Shown here: positions 1 through 11,960 of the stretch, piece after piece
Position numbering within the stretch: position 1 is the first letter of the stretch
Layout of the letters: the number at the start of each line of letters is the position of its first letter
Origin: Melieria omissa
Lineage: Eukaryota; Arthropoda; Insecta; Diptera; Ulidiidae
Length of the DNA: 64,000 bases
NCBI GenBank assembly: GCA_963971225.1
Contig: OZ020269.1
Span: 90,478,783 to 90,542,782 of the forward strand
Direction: 5' to 3'
Program-made: the position numbers and the translations under genes
The notes under the pieces: model-generated
Seen by the model: only the letters and a program-made list of their open reading frames with translations
The model's database searches: none
Told to the model about the DNA's origin: nothing

Positions 1-800
1 TCCCCCCTCTTCACTTTGCACTATTATGCACGGCTGTTGCTTTCCAGCAGTTTGCCGCCTTTGTAGTGTTTTGTGTGCCTGGGCCTGCCATGTATACATG
101 ATTGTTATTTTTGTTGTTGTTGTATTTGTTGCTCTTCTGCCCAACAACTTTACATTTTTACTTTTTCTGTGGAATTTTTGCTGTTGCTTGTTATTTATTT
201 TCGTTGTTGTTGCTGCTGTTTTGAATGTTTGTTTTTTTTCTCAACAGTACCTTCAGGATGTGTGTGTGTCGTCCTCACGCCCTAACTGACACGCCTTTGG
301 GTCGCAATATACCGTTGAGCGTTTTGTTTCCATTTCCACTGACTTTCTTCTCTGCTTCGAACCTTTTCGGCTCGTCGTTTCCCTTTCATTTCCGCTCTCA
401 CACTCACTTCTTGGGAGGACTTTTCCCTTGGCTTCTCTACCTGGTTGTGTGAGTTTCTGCACAATATTTGATTTTTACTATTTTGTTTTTTACTTTTTTC
501 TTTTCTTTTTTTTATTTCAGTTTTATTTTACTTATTTCACACCTTTCCTTTTTTGAATTTTTCGCTCAACTTTTCGAGGCTTATATTTTCTCTCAATACG
601 CCAACATCGCCCCGGGGAGAAATCGACACAGCGATGTATTTGATTTGTTTTTGTTGTTATAGTTTTGTTGTTGTTACAGTTTTGTATTGTTGCATTGCTG
701 TGTGTTGCATGTGAGTACAAGAAATAATACTTGAAAAAGAAAGTAGTAAATCAGCAAGAAATCGACAGAGTACAAGACAGCTGCACGACTAGCGGTAGGG
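1..800. other. Intronic or intergenic DNA, T/TG-rich, no gene
   Basis: The plus strand is rich in T and in TTG/TTTTG tracts. Short open frames on both strands are low-complexity (Cys/Val/Phe/Leu runs) and have no recognisable domain. A pyrimidine tract ending in TTTCAG near 520 looks like a splice acceptor but has no open exon behind it. Confidence 0.6.
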
Positions 801-819
801 ACACACACACACACACACA
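801..819. repeat. (AC)n microsatellite
   Basis: A pure AC dinucleotide run of about nine units. It is one of many CA/GT tracts in the window. Confidence 0.95.
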
Positions 820-1229
820 TGGAGATAGAGAGATAGATGGACAGTCAGTCAGTGAGATAGAGGCGCTGATAGACAGCACAACACAGTGTTGTACTTGTAT
901 ACAGTTTTCAATCAGATTCCAATTTACACGTAATTTTTCAAGTGTGAAAATCTAACTTTCGTCAAATACTGATGTGAACCATAGAGGAAGTTGAACAGCG
1001 ACAGAGGAAGTCAGTAACAAAGTTGCAGTGCTGTCTAGACGAACGAATATTTGAGGTGAGATGTTATGAGTTGAAAATGAAGGCTGCAAGTATTAGTGAG
1101 CGCGAAGTAGTTTGAGCACAGAGTTGAGACAAGTGCGAGCATGAAGCATACAGCTGGAAATGTTGGCCTTAAAAAAGGGTCTAGTACGACTTGGTTGCTT
1201 CATGCTGAGGTTGAATAGGAGATCCAGGC

Positions 1230-1236
1230 TATAAAA
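1230..1236 (+). promoter_or_regulatory. Candidate LTR TATA box
   Basis: TATAAAA sits about 240 bp upstream of the primer binding site, a plausible position for an LTR promoter. The assignment depends on the LTR interpretation. No initiator or polyadenylation signal could be fixed with confidence. Confidence 0.4.
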
Positions 1237-1473
1237 TCAGTAACAGTTGATCAGGAGTTTGTTTAAAGATGGGGTGCAGTACTCTTACTTTAGAAACCTC
1301 TTTTGAGGTTGAAAACTATCAAGTATGACAATGAAGCATGAAGCTCGAACTGAAGCCTTGGCCTTGGAAGAAATAGGAAAGTTGAGCTAAGGTTGTATCA
1401 GAGGCTAAAGTTATACAATTTATACTCAAGTTGAGTTTCATCAGTTACTCAGTTGAGTCATTTTCGAAACATT

Positions 1474-1492
1474 TGGTGTCAGAAGTGGGATT
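1474..1492 (+). other. Primer binding site complementary to tRNA-Leu
   Basis: TGGTGTCAGAAGTGGGATT is the reverse complement of a tRNA 3' end reading AATCCCACTTCTGACA plus CCA, as in fly tRNA-Leu (recalled, not searched). It begins with TGG, complementary to the CCA tail, as a retroelement primer site must. The gag start follows 54 nt downstream. Confidence 0.65.
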
Positions 1493-1546
1493 GTGCTACT
1501 GAAAATAAATTTGGAAAAACAGCAACAAAATTTATAACACGCAGAC

Positions 1547-1600
1547 ATGGTTAAACTCGAGCTGCTGAAGGTGGACCAGCTGAAGAAGGAGCTGGCTGCC
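1547..1600 (+). pseudogene. Truncated gag start, SAP-like helix
   Basis: The frame reads MVKLELLKVDQLKKELAA and then leaves coding-like sequence, reaching a stop at about 1620. The pattern (K-V-x-x-L-K-x-E-L) resembles the first helix of a SAP-type motif. The element breaks at about 1600 and everything downstream of these 18 codons is missing. An intact gag would be several hundred codons. GC content is clearly higher than in the flanks, supporting former coding sequence. Function is inferred only from the preceding primer site. Confidence 0.5.
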
Positions 1601-1737
1601 TGTTTGTATTGTTTTAATTGACCTCAGGTTGTCTAGAATGTTCTGTTTATCAAATTGTTAAAAGTTAAGCACGAGTGCGTCCAAGTCTTCAGCTTAGAAA
1701 CTCTCTTCCATACAGAGTCGTTCAAAACTCGTAGGTA

Positions 1738-2366
1738 CCAGGGTCATCTGAAAAGTTTCCCATCTTAACAATGAAGACGTCAGTACTCAATAACAAAAAA
1801 TAGATAATGTCTTTGCGACTCATTTGAAAGTTTTTCATGACAATTTCAGCCATATTGAATGCGCAGTTGGGGTTTGATTCAGTTGATGTGAGCGTTTTTG
1901 TGAAAATGGAAAAAAAATGAGTATGAAGCAGTCAGAAAATACTGGTTTGTAAAAAGCAATTTTAAAATAAATTGGACGCAAGGACTCTGCTCTAACATTT
2001 ATTATTCTAATATTTTGGGCAGCTGACCTTAAAGTGACAATACCGGGTTGGGAGACAATACAAATTCTTTCGGACGTCCAAAACCTGCAACCAACTGACG
2101 CAAATTTGGCTCAAGTTCATCAATTGAAGCCCAAAAATTGTCGAGTTAAAGTAAGAGACATAGCTGAAGCTATGAATACGTTCGTGTTTGTCACATATTG
2201 AATCAAAATTTTGGCATAAAACAGGTGTCAGCGCGCTGGGTGCAGCTTTGACTCAAGTAAGCCCAAAAACTTGTTCGAAGGGACATTTGCTATGCTCTTT
2301 TTGGAAGAGTTAAAGTGATGATAGAATTGCCGGTAGAAAGGTTCATATAGACTTTTCAGACTATGC
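1738..2366 (+). mobile_element. Degenerate, internally deleted mariner-family element
   Basis: The left end starts after a TA at 1736-1737 with CCAGGGTCATCTGAAAAG. A weaker inverted counterpart (ACTTTTCAGA) lies at 2351-2360. Between them, conceptual translation with frameshifts gives recognisable mariner transposase pieces: an N-terminal E-Y-E-A-V-R-K-Y-W-F-V-K segment near 1910-1965 and a C-terminal part of the DNA-binding region, including VKVRDIAEAMN near 2145-2180 and SARWVQL near 2225-2250. The span is about 630 bp against about 1.3 kb for a complete element, and the catalytic half is missing. Old and inactive. Confidence 0.65.
1906..2256 (+). pseudogene. Broken mariner transposase, DNA-binding N-terminal part
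   Basis: An ATG at 1906 is followed by a run of A; removing one A from that run restores a mariner-like N-terminus. The sequence then passes through a non-matching stretch (about 1985-2060). It resumes with GRPK-like and VKVRDIAEAMN-like blocks and ends at SARWV, the point just before the catalytic domain in intact mariners. Several stops and frameshifts are present. The helix-turn-helix region is partly preserved, and no DD34D catalytic residue is present. Confidence 0.6.
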
Positions 2367-3110
2367 AGAAAAATACAAATAAGGTAAGTGCGCCTAATTC
2401 CGTACTATCCTGGTAGGCGAAGTTTAACATGGAAAAATAGGCAAATGAAAAATCACTGAGCAAAAACTACTTTTTTTGAGAAAACTATAGTAGTAAAACT
2501 TCTTTTTTTCTAAAACTTTTCCCAAACGTTTCATATCTATTTTTCATATTTTAAAACAAAAACAAAATGCACAAAAATCTACTTTTCTATTTAATGTGTT
2601 CACATACTTATTTTCTTTATTTATTGTTGCATTTCTTCTAAAAATTCATTCCTAGTGGCTTTTGTCATTTTCCATTCTCTGGCCAGAAATCGTAGTTTAC
2701 TTTGTGCGTTGTGCTTACAAGTGACACTGAAGTGGCGGATATTGTTAGAAGATTGCGTGCAACTTTTGTACGTTCAACGTTTTGCATTTTGCATTTTACA
2801 TTTTAGTATTTTTAGTTTACATAATAACGTAAGCGGCAGCGTTTGAATGGTTGGTACTATTTTCCATTGTGTGAAATTTAAATAAAAGAAAATAAAATGC
2901 ATGAAATAGAAAATGTGAAAGAGGAACTCTAACTCTGGCATTGTGCGGCAAAACGATGAAGGCACAATTTCCTTGAAATTTTTTGTTGCTGCAATGAGGT
3001 TTGTGAACAATCGTCAGAAAGCAGAGGTTTTGTAGTTTTGAGATTTAATGCGATTGAAAAACTGTGTGTGTGTGTGTGTTGAATGCCATAGTTTTGTTAT
3101 AATGTGTGGC
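2367..3110. other. AT-rich DNA, no gene seen
   Basis: Contains T-rich and A-rich tracts and a (GT)n run at 3063-3080. AGGTAAG at 2382-2388 resembles a splice donor, but the upstream sequence is purine-rich. No domain-bearing open frame. Confidence 0.6.
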
Positions 3111-3119
3111 ATAGCGTAA

Positions 3120-4330
3120 AAAAATTCGATATTATTTTGTGATACATATCAAAAATGTTGATATAGTTTTACATTTTTAAATTAAAAGAAAAAATTATTG
3201 ATTTATTATACTTTTATTCTAAAAAAATATTTCAAAAATGAAAAAAATAATTAGTTAAATTGTAAAAAAAATATTTTTATTTTTAAATTTTTTTTTAAAA
3301 CGAAAAGTTTTCAAATTATTATTATTCTTTAAACTTAAGAAAATTAAAATTTTATTTTTTTATGATTTTTACATTTTTAAATTAAAACAAAAAATTATTG
3401 ATTTATTAAACTTCTATTCTAAAAAACATTTCAAAAATTAAAAAAATAATTAGTTCAATTGTAAGAAAATTATTTTAATTTTTTAATTTTTTAATTAAAA
3501 CGAAAATTTTTTAAATTATTATTATTCTTTAAACTTAAAAAAATTAAAATGTTATTTTTTTATGAGTTTTACATTTTTAAATTAAAACGAAAAGTTTTTA
3601 AATTATTATTGTTTTGACATAATTTAAAAAACTTAAAAAATTAATTAATTAAAACTTTATTTTTTATGATTTTTACATTTTTCAATTAAGAAAAAGTTAA
3701 GAATTCACAAAGTTTTAAAAATTAATTATTTAAATTAAATTTTCTTAGAATTTTTTCTTTTTTAATTAAAATAAATATTAATAGTTCTTTATTATTTCTA
3801 AATTTTTCAAAGTTTGTAAAAAAAGTATCAATTACATTTTGAATTTTTGACCTTTTAAGTTTTTAAACTAAAACACAAAAAATGTTTATTCATTAAAATT
3901 CTAAAAACATATCTAAAATCATTGCAAACATTTAGAAAAGAAACTAATTAAATGTTGATTTTTTACAATTTTCACCTTTTTAATTTAAAAAAAAATCATT
4001 AATTCATTATTATTTAAAAATAATTTAAAAAAATAAAAAAAATTATTTAAAAAAATTTAAATATTTAATTGAAAAAAATTATTAATTTGTTTTTAATCTA
4101 AAATCGTTTCAGAAATTTAGACAAATCTTAAATTAAAATAATTTTTTTTTAATTAAAAATGTACAAATTTTTAATGAAAAAAAGTACTGTAATCATTGCA
4201 AACATAATAAATAATTGATTAAATTTTTGAGCATTGTTATTTTTATATGTTTTAAATAAACTAAGAACATTTTTTTTTCATTATTAGTCCAACATCATTT
4301 TAAAAATCCAAAAATGTTTAGTAATTCTAA
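3120..4330. repeat. Very AT-rich degenerate tandem array, unit about 200 bp
   Basis: The block TACATTTTTAAATTAAAA recurs at about 3169, 3370 and 3568. It is followed each time by the same order of TTATTGATTTATT, TTCAAAAAT, AATTAGTT and ATTATTATTCTTTAAACTTA blocks, giving roughly 200-bp units. Later units (3650-4330) are too diverged to phase. AT content is extreme and no open frame is meaningful. Confidence 0.65.
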
Positions 4331-4499
4331 ATTTTTAATTCCAACTCATTCTTCAACTATTTGAATGATTGGGCAACGCTCAAATGTAGGCAATGCAACA
4401 ATTTCGAAGGCGTATTTATTATGGAATATTTTGATCTTCGACCGATTATTGTTGCTGCTAGCAAATGCCATTGTGATTCGCTTGGCGTAATTTTATCCT

Positions 4500-5095
4500 T
4501 TTAGAAAAGTGCGAACACATCTAAGTGTGTAAGTACACATGCACTGTCAACACTTGTTGGTATGTAAGTATGTACATGTGTTTGAAAAAGGCGCTGCACG
4601 CGCACATTAGTTGCAAATTCCTCAACGCGCTGCCTGTCATACAAATGTGAAGTGCTATAGGAATACAGGCGCGTGTGTGTGTGTATGTGTGGGTGTGTTG
4701 GTGTGCAAAGGGTTTGCATTTTATTCAACGTGGAAATGTGATGAAATATTTATGTATGTTTTTTGTTTGAATGCGCGTGTATGTACAACAACAGTTCACA
4801 TACAAATAAACATATTTGTAGTTGTAGAATTTTACATGTTGGCATTTGACTTAACAATGTACAAACATATTTGTGCATATATAAAGAAATATTTGTATGA
4901 ATGTTTGTACTTTGAGCGCATATTTAAATATGTATGTATGTAGGTAGGAGTATGCGTGATTATATGCGACGCTCACACAGCGACGACAACTGGGTAAGCG
5001 AGAGAAAGTGACTGGGTGTCGGTGAGCGCATGGCTGCAAAAACTGCTACCGTACATTGGCCTTATTACATTTATATGCTCAGATGTATGAGTGTG

Positions 5096-5135
<40 letters not shown>

Positions 5136-5140
5136 TGCGT
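4500..5140. repeat. CA/GT-rich stretch with a (TG)16 microsatellite
   Basis: Mixed TG, TATG and TGTATG motifs culminate in an uninterrupted TG run at 5102-5133. Short frames reading Cys-Val repeats here are artefacts of the dinucleotide. Confidence 0.85.
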
Positions 5141-7460
5141 ATTACTTATTGTGGATAAGCAGACTTTTTATTTTGCTGCTAGAAAATAATCCACTTTACC
5201 TCGAATCATCCACATTTGCCGTCTACGTCAGCCAAGTGCGATGTGCGGTGAGCTACGGCAATGAGCTGTGGCCCATTGGTTCGAAGGTCATTTTGAGAAT
5301 GAAATCAGTTACAGTTGAGATCAATTGTTATTAAAAAATTTTACAAAGACCTTAAATGTGGATCTTATGCAGCAAATGATTTTATATTAGTCAGAATTTT
5401 TCAATGAATCCACTAAAGTGGAGTGTAAAGTAATTTGTTTATGTTTGAGTTGATCAGTTATGCAATAAATTATGCTTAGTGTTGTTTTTGTTGTTGCAAG
5501 TAGTTGACTAGAAATTAGTCAGGCGTCCTGGTGCATTCACCTTCACATTTTACGCATTTTTATTCGTCAAATTGCCGCTGCAGCCATCAGACGTTCGCCT
5601 TGTTTCTTATTATTGTTGTAAATGTTCGTTATTTCACCATTACTATAATAGTTGTTGTTGTTGCAATCTAACCATTATTGAGCACCAAACAACGATTTGT
5701 TGCACTGCCATCGTTGCAGCAGCGAAGCAATTTTCACACAAACACACTCACACAACAACAACGTGTGGGTGCGTCTCTTCGTGTGCAACAATCCGTGAAA
5801 CAAATTTGCCTTTGTACCGTTATCGTCGTTATTTGTGTACATATATTTAGTTGTATTTATTTGCGCACAGACACAGAAGACGCGCCCACATGTGCACAGT
5901 TGTCGTTTGCCATTAAAATAAGCCAAATGCAGCAGCAAAGCAACAAAGCGGCATTGCAACGTGCAATTTCTTGCAAAAAAAAAGAATGAAATCGTTTCGG
6001 CATTTCTCGCGCAAAATTTAAACAGCAGTCTGTGCTTTGCGTTCGCATTCCCGCCCACCTGGTCGCCCGCCCCCCTGTTCAACACGTTTTTATTCACTTT
6101 TACTTTGTTGTGTCGTACAAAGCTTTTGTTGTTGGCTGTTTGGTGGGCGAGGTGTGTGTGTGTGATTTTTTCCCAAATTGCTGGCAACACGATTTATTTA
6201 CTTTGAATGCTGTGCAGCGGCAAATGCTTTGAAAATTGCTCGAGGGTAACGCAATTTGCCGCTGTTGACTGCTGAAAGCAGCAAAGGAGCGAAACATTTC
6301 CACAAACATGGCACCGTCGAATGTAATTTTCGGCACAATTTTTTTTTTCAAAAGAAAAGAAAATACATTCAATTTAATGTATGTGAGAATTTGGCAATAT
6401 TTTTACAACATCCTTAAAGTATGCAATATATTTTTGGAGACTGAAAGCACACTGACAAGGAGCACAACAATGTACCCAACAAACAATTTCTGAATATAAA
6501 TTTTTAGCGACAAATTCTCGAAATAATTTCGATAATGCTTGCATTTTTTTCCTTTAACCCGATGCCTCATTTGCTGCACATTGGTGCATTCATTTGTACA
6601 ACGAATTATGCCCCAACTGAAGTCTGATCAAATCTAATCTAAAACATTTCACAAAACCTTTTAATGCAACAACAACAACTGCATAAACGTCACACTTGTC
6701 CCTGCAAAGGCACAAGCCACACTCTACTCGCAGCTGTAACGAGTAATTGACAACAAATGCACAAATTGACAGCATTGACGCTGGAATATGTCGCACGCAC
6801 CGGATGTCGCCTGGACATCGTTACGTCACCTGTTCTGTCCAGCCAGCAGCGTCAAGTGCGAACACAAATTGACATGCAAGCAAATCTGCATAAAACGATA
6901 TCGGTGCGCAAGTCAAGTAAAGTGATTGTCGTGTGGGTGTGTGTGTGCATCATTATTTGAAATTTGAATTTCATTGTTAGTTGTTTCTCGTGTGTGTTTG
7001 ACTGCCACTGGGTATTATCGCTACAACAATAACAACAAAAACAATAACAACAAATCAAACATATGTGTGTGTGCCTGGATATCGCTTCTAGTTGAAAGCG
7101 TTCCACTTGTGCGGTTTGTCCTTCGTTTGTTAGTCGCTTCTCAATCAATTGTTCGTTGTGCCTTGATCTGGTTTTGCCTCTCCTTTTTTGCACATTTGCA
7201 CTTTACTCCTCATTTGGCTGCTTCACTACTCCGCAGTTTCCTCTCATTGCTGCTATGTGATTTGTTTTCTTTTGGCTCCCCCCGCCTCGTCCAACCACCT
7301 TTCGTATGGCCATCAATTATCGGCAAAATTGTCTCAAATGTCAGCAAATGTTGGCTGATGTCACTTTGCTGCTTTCCGTAAAATCAAGAAACTGACAATG
7401 AGGAAGTGGGGAATAGTAAGAGATGAATGTATTTGTTTCCACTGCTGGGTTGATAAAGCA
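5141..7460. other. Unique-looking non-coding DNA with CAA/TTG tracts
   Basis: Mixed composition with several short TTG/CAA runs (5655-5670, 5755-5765, 6665-6680, 7025-7055) and CA runs. The segment 5180-5290 is more GC-rich with an open frame on the plus strand, but shows no domain. No gene is supported. Confidence 0.55.
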
Positions 7461-8750
7461 GTGGTGGCACTAGATTTTAAAAATTTTCAAAAAGTGTTAA
7501 TGAGGGAATCAGCTGAAGAACATTAAAAATTCGACAAGATTGAATGAGCTGAAGTTTGCAGAAGATGGAAATGTAATTAAAGCCGTAAAGTGACAATAGA
7601 GAATATAATCAAAATAGGAATCAATTGAAGAAAATTAAAAATTCAACAAGATTGAGCGAGTCCAAATTGAAGAAGGTGGAACATTGAATGATTAAAAATT
7701 AAAAAATTAAATTAATGAACGCAAATTTGGTATAAACAATTAAGAAATTTAAATAAACAGCAGAAAGCAAGAAAGAGAAGAGAGGAGTTTTAGGTGCTCA
7801 AAGCATAAATTTTTAAATTAATTTTATTTTTCAGTTTTTATTTTTTTGATTAATTTTTAGATGAATTGATGTACAGAACAAACTGTACAACAATGGAACA
7901 GACAAAACAAAACAACAAAAATGTTGTTTATTTGTAGTTGAAAGATCAAAGTGGATAAAGCTATGTCGGCAAAGAACTTGTAGGCAGTTTAGAAAATGAA
8001 AGAGTAATGAAATGGAAGAATGTTACACAGTTTAAAGAAGCGTTGTTTTTGCCGAATGGAATAGAAAAGAACGAAGAGAAACTGCGACTAATCAAATCAA
8101 GCAACAAATGTGTCGATAAGGCAGTAAAGTGAATAAAGCAATGTTGGCTTAGAACTTGTATGCAGTTTAGTAAGTGACAAAGAATTAAATTGGAAGAATG
8201 TTAGACAATTTAAAGAAGCATCAATTAAAGAAAAATACAAAATCGTTGTATCCTAAAAAAATTGCAATAATGTGGAGAAATTTCCAAAAATTAAAAAAGA
8301 AGGGAAACTTCCTTTCTTTTAAGAATAATTATAAATTTTATGTCGATAAGGTAAAGCAAAAAAAGTGATGATAAAGCAAATTTTATTTTTGCCGAATGGA
8401 ATAGGAAAGAACGAGGAGAAACTGTGACTAATAGAATCAATCAACAAATATGTCGATAAGGCAGGACGTAAACAACTCCGAAAGCAGTGAAATAGTTCGA
8501 AAAGTAAAAAGAGCTAAATACACTTAAGAACTATCAGCAAGTTTGTTAAAAGGGTTGAGAGATGAAAATGTAGAACGTAGAGAAACTGTGATTAATCGAA
8601 TCAATCAACAAATGTGTCGATAAGGCAGGATGCAAAGAACTCCGAAAGCAGTGAAATTAGTTCGAAAAGTAAAAGGAGCTGAAGAACCTGATGAACTATC
8701 CGCAAGTTTGTTAAAAGGGTTGAGGGATGATCAAACTTTTTAAAAACCTC
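7460..8750. repeat. Purine-rich degenerate tandem array, unit about 170 bp
   Basis: Blocks of GAGAAACTGTGACTAAT, then ATCAATCAACAAAT, GTCGATAAGGCAG, AACTCCGAAAGCAGTGAAA and TTTGTTAAAAGGGTTGAG recur in the same order. The first block is near 8075, 8413 and 8580. A second repeated block (GGAAGAATGTTA followed by TTTAAAGAAGC) lies near 8011 and 8191. The plus strand is strongly A/G-biased. No coding potential. Confidence 0.7.
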
Positions 8751-10290
8751 AGAGCCCAGAGCACAATGATTCTAAATTCGTATAGGAAGAAAGGAACCAT
8801 TCAATAAAATTTTTTTTAAATGATTCTGAATGAAAAGAGAGGACTATCCAAAAGAGAGAAAACTATCCGAAAAACTCAGAGCCGCGTAATGTTTCCGAAT
8901 GTATAAAGTGATCAACAAAAACTCAGGGCCCTGTAGTGATTTTGAATGGACAGAGAGATGAAAAGCTCAGAGCTTTCTAGAGCTTCTGGATTGGAAGATT
9001 GGTAAACTATTCAAAAAATTCAAGGACCTGTAGTTATTCTGAATGTAAAGAGAGATGACCAAACTACTTGAAAAACACAGCGCCAGGTAGTGATAATGAA
9101 TTTATAGAGAGAGGTGAGCAAACTATTCGAAACTCCGTACAGATTCTGAATGGAAGAGATAAACTATTCGAAAAACTCAGGTCTTTGTAGTGTTTTTGAA
9201 TGGATAGAGAGATAAAAGAACTATCCGAAGAACTCGAAACTTCGTAGTCATTCTAAATGGATGATAAGATGGTAAGATGATGATGGTAAGACTCTGACTT
9301 GAAAAACTCTGGGTCCTGTAGTGAGTCTGAATGGATAACGAGATGAAAACTCAGAGCTTTCTGGTGCTTTTAGAAAGATAGAAAGATGATCAAACTACTT
9401 GAAAAACTCAAGGACCTGTAGTGCTTCTGAATGTATAAAGAGATGACAAAACTATGCAAAAAACTTAGCTCTTTTTAGTGTTTCTGCATGTGAAGAGAGA
9501 TGATCAAACTACTTGAAAAACTTAGGAGAATGTAGTGATTCTAAATTTATAGAAAAAAAGATGAAAAGATTGTTTGAAATACTCAGGGATCCGTACTGGT
9601 TCTGAATGAGTAGAGAGATTACCAAACTATCTGAAAAACTCAGATCTTCGTAATCATTCTAAATCTATGGAAAGATGACCAAACTGGTTGAAAAACTCAG
9701 CGCCACAAAGTGATTCTGAATTTATAGAAAGAGAAATGAATAAACTATTCGAAAATCTCAGGTATTTGTAGTGCTTTTGAATGGATATAGAGATGAAAAA
9801 ACTATCCGAAAATTTGGGGACCTGTAGTGATTATGAATAGGTAAAAAGATGTCTAAACTATCCGAAACTCAGATCTTTGTAGTGTTTCTGAATATGAAGA
9901 GAGATAATCAAACTATTTGAAAAATTTAGGGCCATGTAGTGATTCTGAATGAATAGAGAGAGAGGAACAAACCATTCGAAAAACTCGGAGCTCCGTACGA
10001 ATTCTGAATGGGTAGAGAGTTTGGCAAATTATCCAAAAATATCAGATCTTTCTTGTGTTTCTGAATGAACAAAGGGATGAAAAACTATCCGACGAACTCG
10101 TAGTCATTCTGAATAGATGGAAAGATGAGCAAGTTACTTGAAAAACTCAGGGCCTTGTAGTGACTCTAAATTAATAGAAAGATGACTAAACTATTCAAAA
10201 AACTAAGAGCTACGTTATGATTCTGAAAAGATAGAAAGATAAGTAAACCTTTCGAGAAACTCATGGCTCCGTGATGATTCAATACTTTTG
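8750..10290. repeat. Purine-rich minisatellite, unit about 67 bp, 20 or more diverged copies
   Basis: The consensus order is GTAGTGATTCTGAATGG, ATAGAGAGATGA, CAAACTAT, CGAAAAACTCAG, then a variable G/C-containing joint such as GGGCCT. It repeats about every 60-75 bp through the interval with substitutions and small indels. No reading frame is maintained between units, so this is not a coding repeat. Confidence 0.8.
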
Positions 10291-11496
10291 TACTACAGAT
10301 CCTCGAAAGAATATTATCTTTGTTATGTTCGATTATTTTAAACAGAACCATAAATAGGAAGGAGAAGAAGCAATATTAAACCGTGAATTTTAAGAATTAA
10401 ATAAAAGAAATTAAAAAAATGTCTGATGAGTTTTCTGAATTTTAAGAAGTAAATGAAAAAATAGTTTAAAAGAAACAAGTTTCTGATGAGTTTTCTGAAG
10501 GCGGATGAGATTTATGTTCGACAAAAAAAACTCTGAAGAAAAGTTGTTAAGGAGTCAACGGATTTTATTCTAATAAATGTAGCAAAGAGCCACAGAAAGG
10601 AATATCAGGAAATTATGTTGAGAAGACTAAAGTATAAAACTAAATTAAAAAAAAAATTAAATTAGTGAACACTTGTTACAAGGTCGATTTATTGCTTTAG
10701 AGACGAGACATACATGTTTTAAAGCATTCTGCGGCTACTGAAAGCCAATATTTTAGCTAGAAATCATAATTTGTTTTCAAATTGCTTGTGATCCAATTAA
10801 AAATACTTTAAAAACTTTGAAGAAAACATAAAATTTTTAGAAAATGTTAACTAAAATCTCTTCATTGACTTTGCTCACCGTTTTCTATGCGAAGTTTTCT
10901 GTGCACAAAGTCGAGCTGGCATTGACATATCGTTGCCCCAGCAATGCACTACGCCATATGGAAAAATATGGAAGAATTGTTTTCAGAATGTGGTGCAGAG
11001 GTTTGAGTAGGTAAGTGCATACATGCTACGACAACACCGATGAACACTTGGCAGCACCCACCGAGTTTCAACGAATGCATGAAAACCGAATGAAAAAAAT
11101 GTCCACTATCTGTTAGCTGGGTGACTGGGTGGGTGTAGCCATTTGCAATGCATTATTGCTGCCGCTGCTATTGTTGTTGTTATTGCTCATGTCGAAGTAT
11201 TCAATTGGAAAGCCGATATCTGTCCGGCAACACGAAACGATAGCATCGGGCATGAACAGAGTTTGTGGCGTAAAACAGTGGCAGCGCAAAAAAAGGGGAA
11301 TTTCTGCTGCAAGTTGTATGAGTTGGTGCTGAAAATGAATGCCGTCAACAGAAAAACAAAAAAAAAAATAGAACAAAAAAAACGAAAAATAATAAAGAAA
11401 ATGTAGGAAAATTGTGGAAAAGAAAACGTTAACCGGGTGACATCAGGATAAGCTCAAATGGAGCGGCTTTATTGATAGGGAATGCAGCTTATATGA

Positions 11497-11527
<31 letters not shown>

Positions 11528-11960
11528 TTATGTTTGTGTTTGTATGCGTTTGTGTGACAAATCGACCACTGTTCAATTTGAATGGTCGCAGAAAAACCAA
11601 TCATGACAGTTGGGTATACAATTATGCAGTCGTTTACACATATTCACACATACACACACACACACTTCTATAGTTGGACTTAAGTTAGGATGTGGTAATG
11701 GAACTAAGATAACAATGAGGCAATAGGCAAAAGGAAAATCAGTTTGGTGCTAGTTGAGCGCAAAATTCAGAACAAAAGGAAACTGGGCTGCGAACTTTAA
11801 GGTACATTTTGGTAACAAATGGTGGTTCGTATTCAATTTCAATAGAAATCTTATGAAAAAAAAGATTTTCTTAATGTATGTCGAGTGCTTTTAAGTGTTA
11901 TTTTCTCATGTAACACCATGGGGTCATATAACTAAATCCATTGTTAAAAAAAACTTTAGC
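10290..11960. other. Mixed non-coding DNA with GT microsatellite
   Basis: Unique-looking sequence. A (TG)n run lies at about 11500-11527 and a CA run near 11650-11664. GAGTAGGTAAGTG at 11005-11017 matches a splice donor on the plus strand, but no acceptor or exon can be paired with it. Confidence 0.55.

Larger units (their letters stand above)
1230..1600 (+). mobile_element. 5' fragment of an LTR retrotransposon (LTR end, primer site, start of gag)
   Basis: Seen: a TATAAAA box at 1230-1236, then about 240 bp resembling an R-U5 region, a 19-nt match to the 3' end of insect tRNA-Leu at 1474-1492, and an ATG at 1547 opening a short, highly charged reading frame. This order (LTR promoter, primer binding site, gag start) is that of the 5' end of an LTR retrotransposon. 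From memory, tRNA-Leu priming occurs in the mdg3/micropia/blastopia group of Ty3/gypsy elements. I could not place the LTR start: no partner LTR and no clear TG terminus were found upstream. The element stops abruptly near 1600, so it is a remnant. It lies on the plus strand, antisense to the inferred host transcript. Confidence 0.6.

Noticed and set aside
2382..2388. AGGTAAG word as a further ratchet point (also 11009-11015, 62305-62311 on plus and 56058-56064 on minus)
   Set aside because: None has a pyrimidine tract before the AG, so none can be a 3' splice site.
5056..5334. Plus-strand frame with an acceptor-like and a donor-like site (about 5176-5250)
   Set aside because: The acceptor tract is weak and the frame runs through a (TG)16 microsatellite. 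The strand opposes the inferred host transcript and no domain is visible.
5675..6190. 171-codon minus-strand frame
   Set aside because: CAA/CA-rich low-complexity sequence overlapped by several other frames; no domain.
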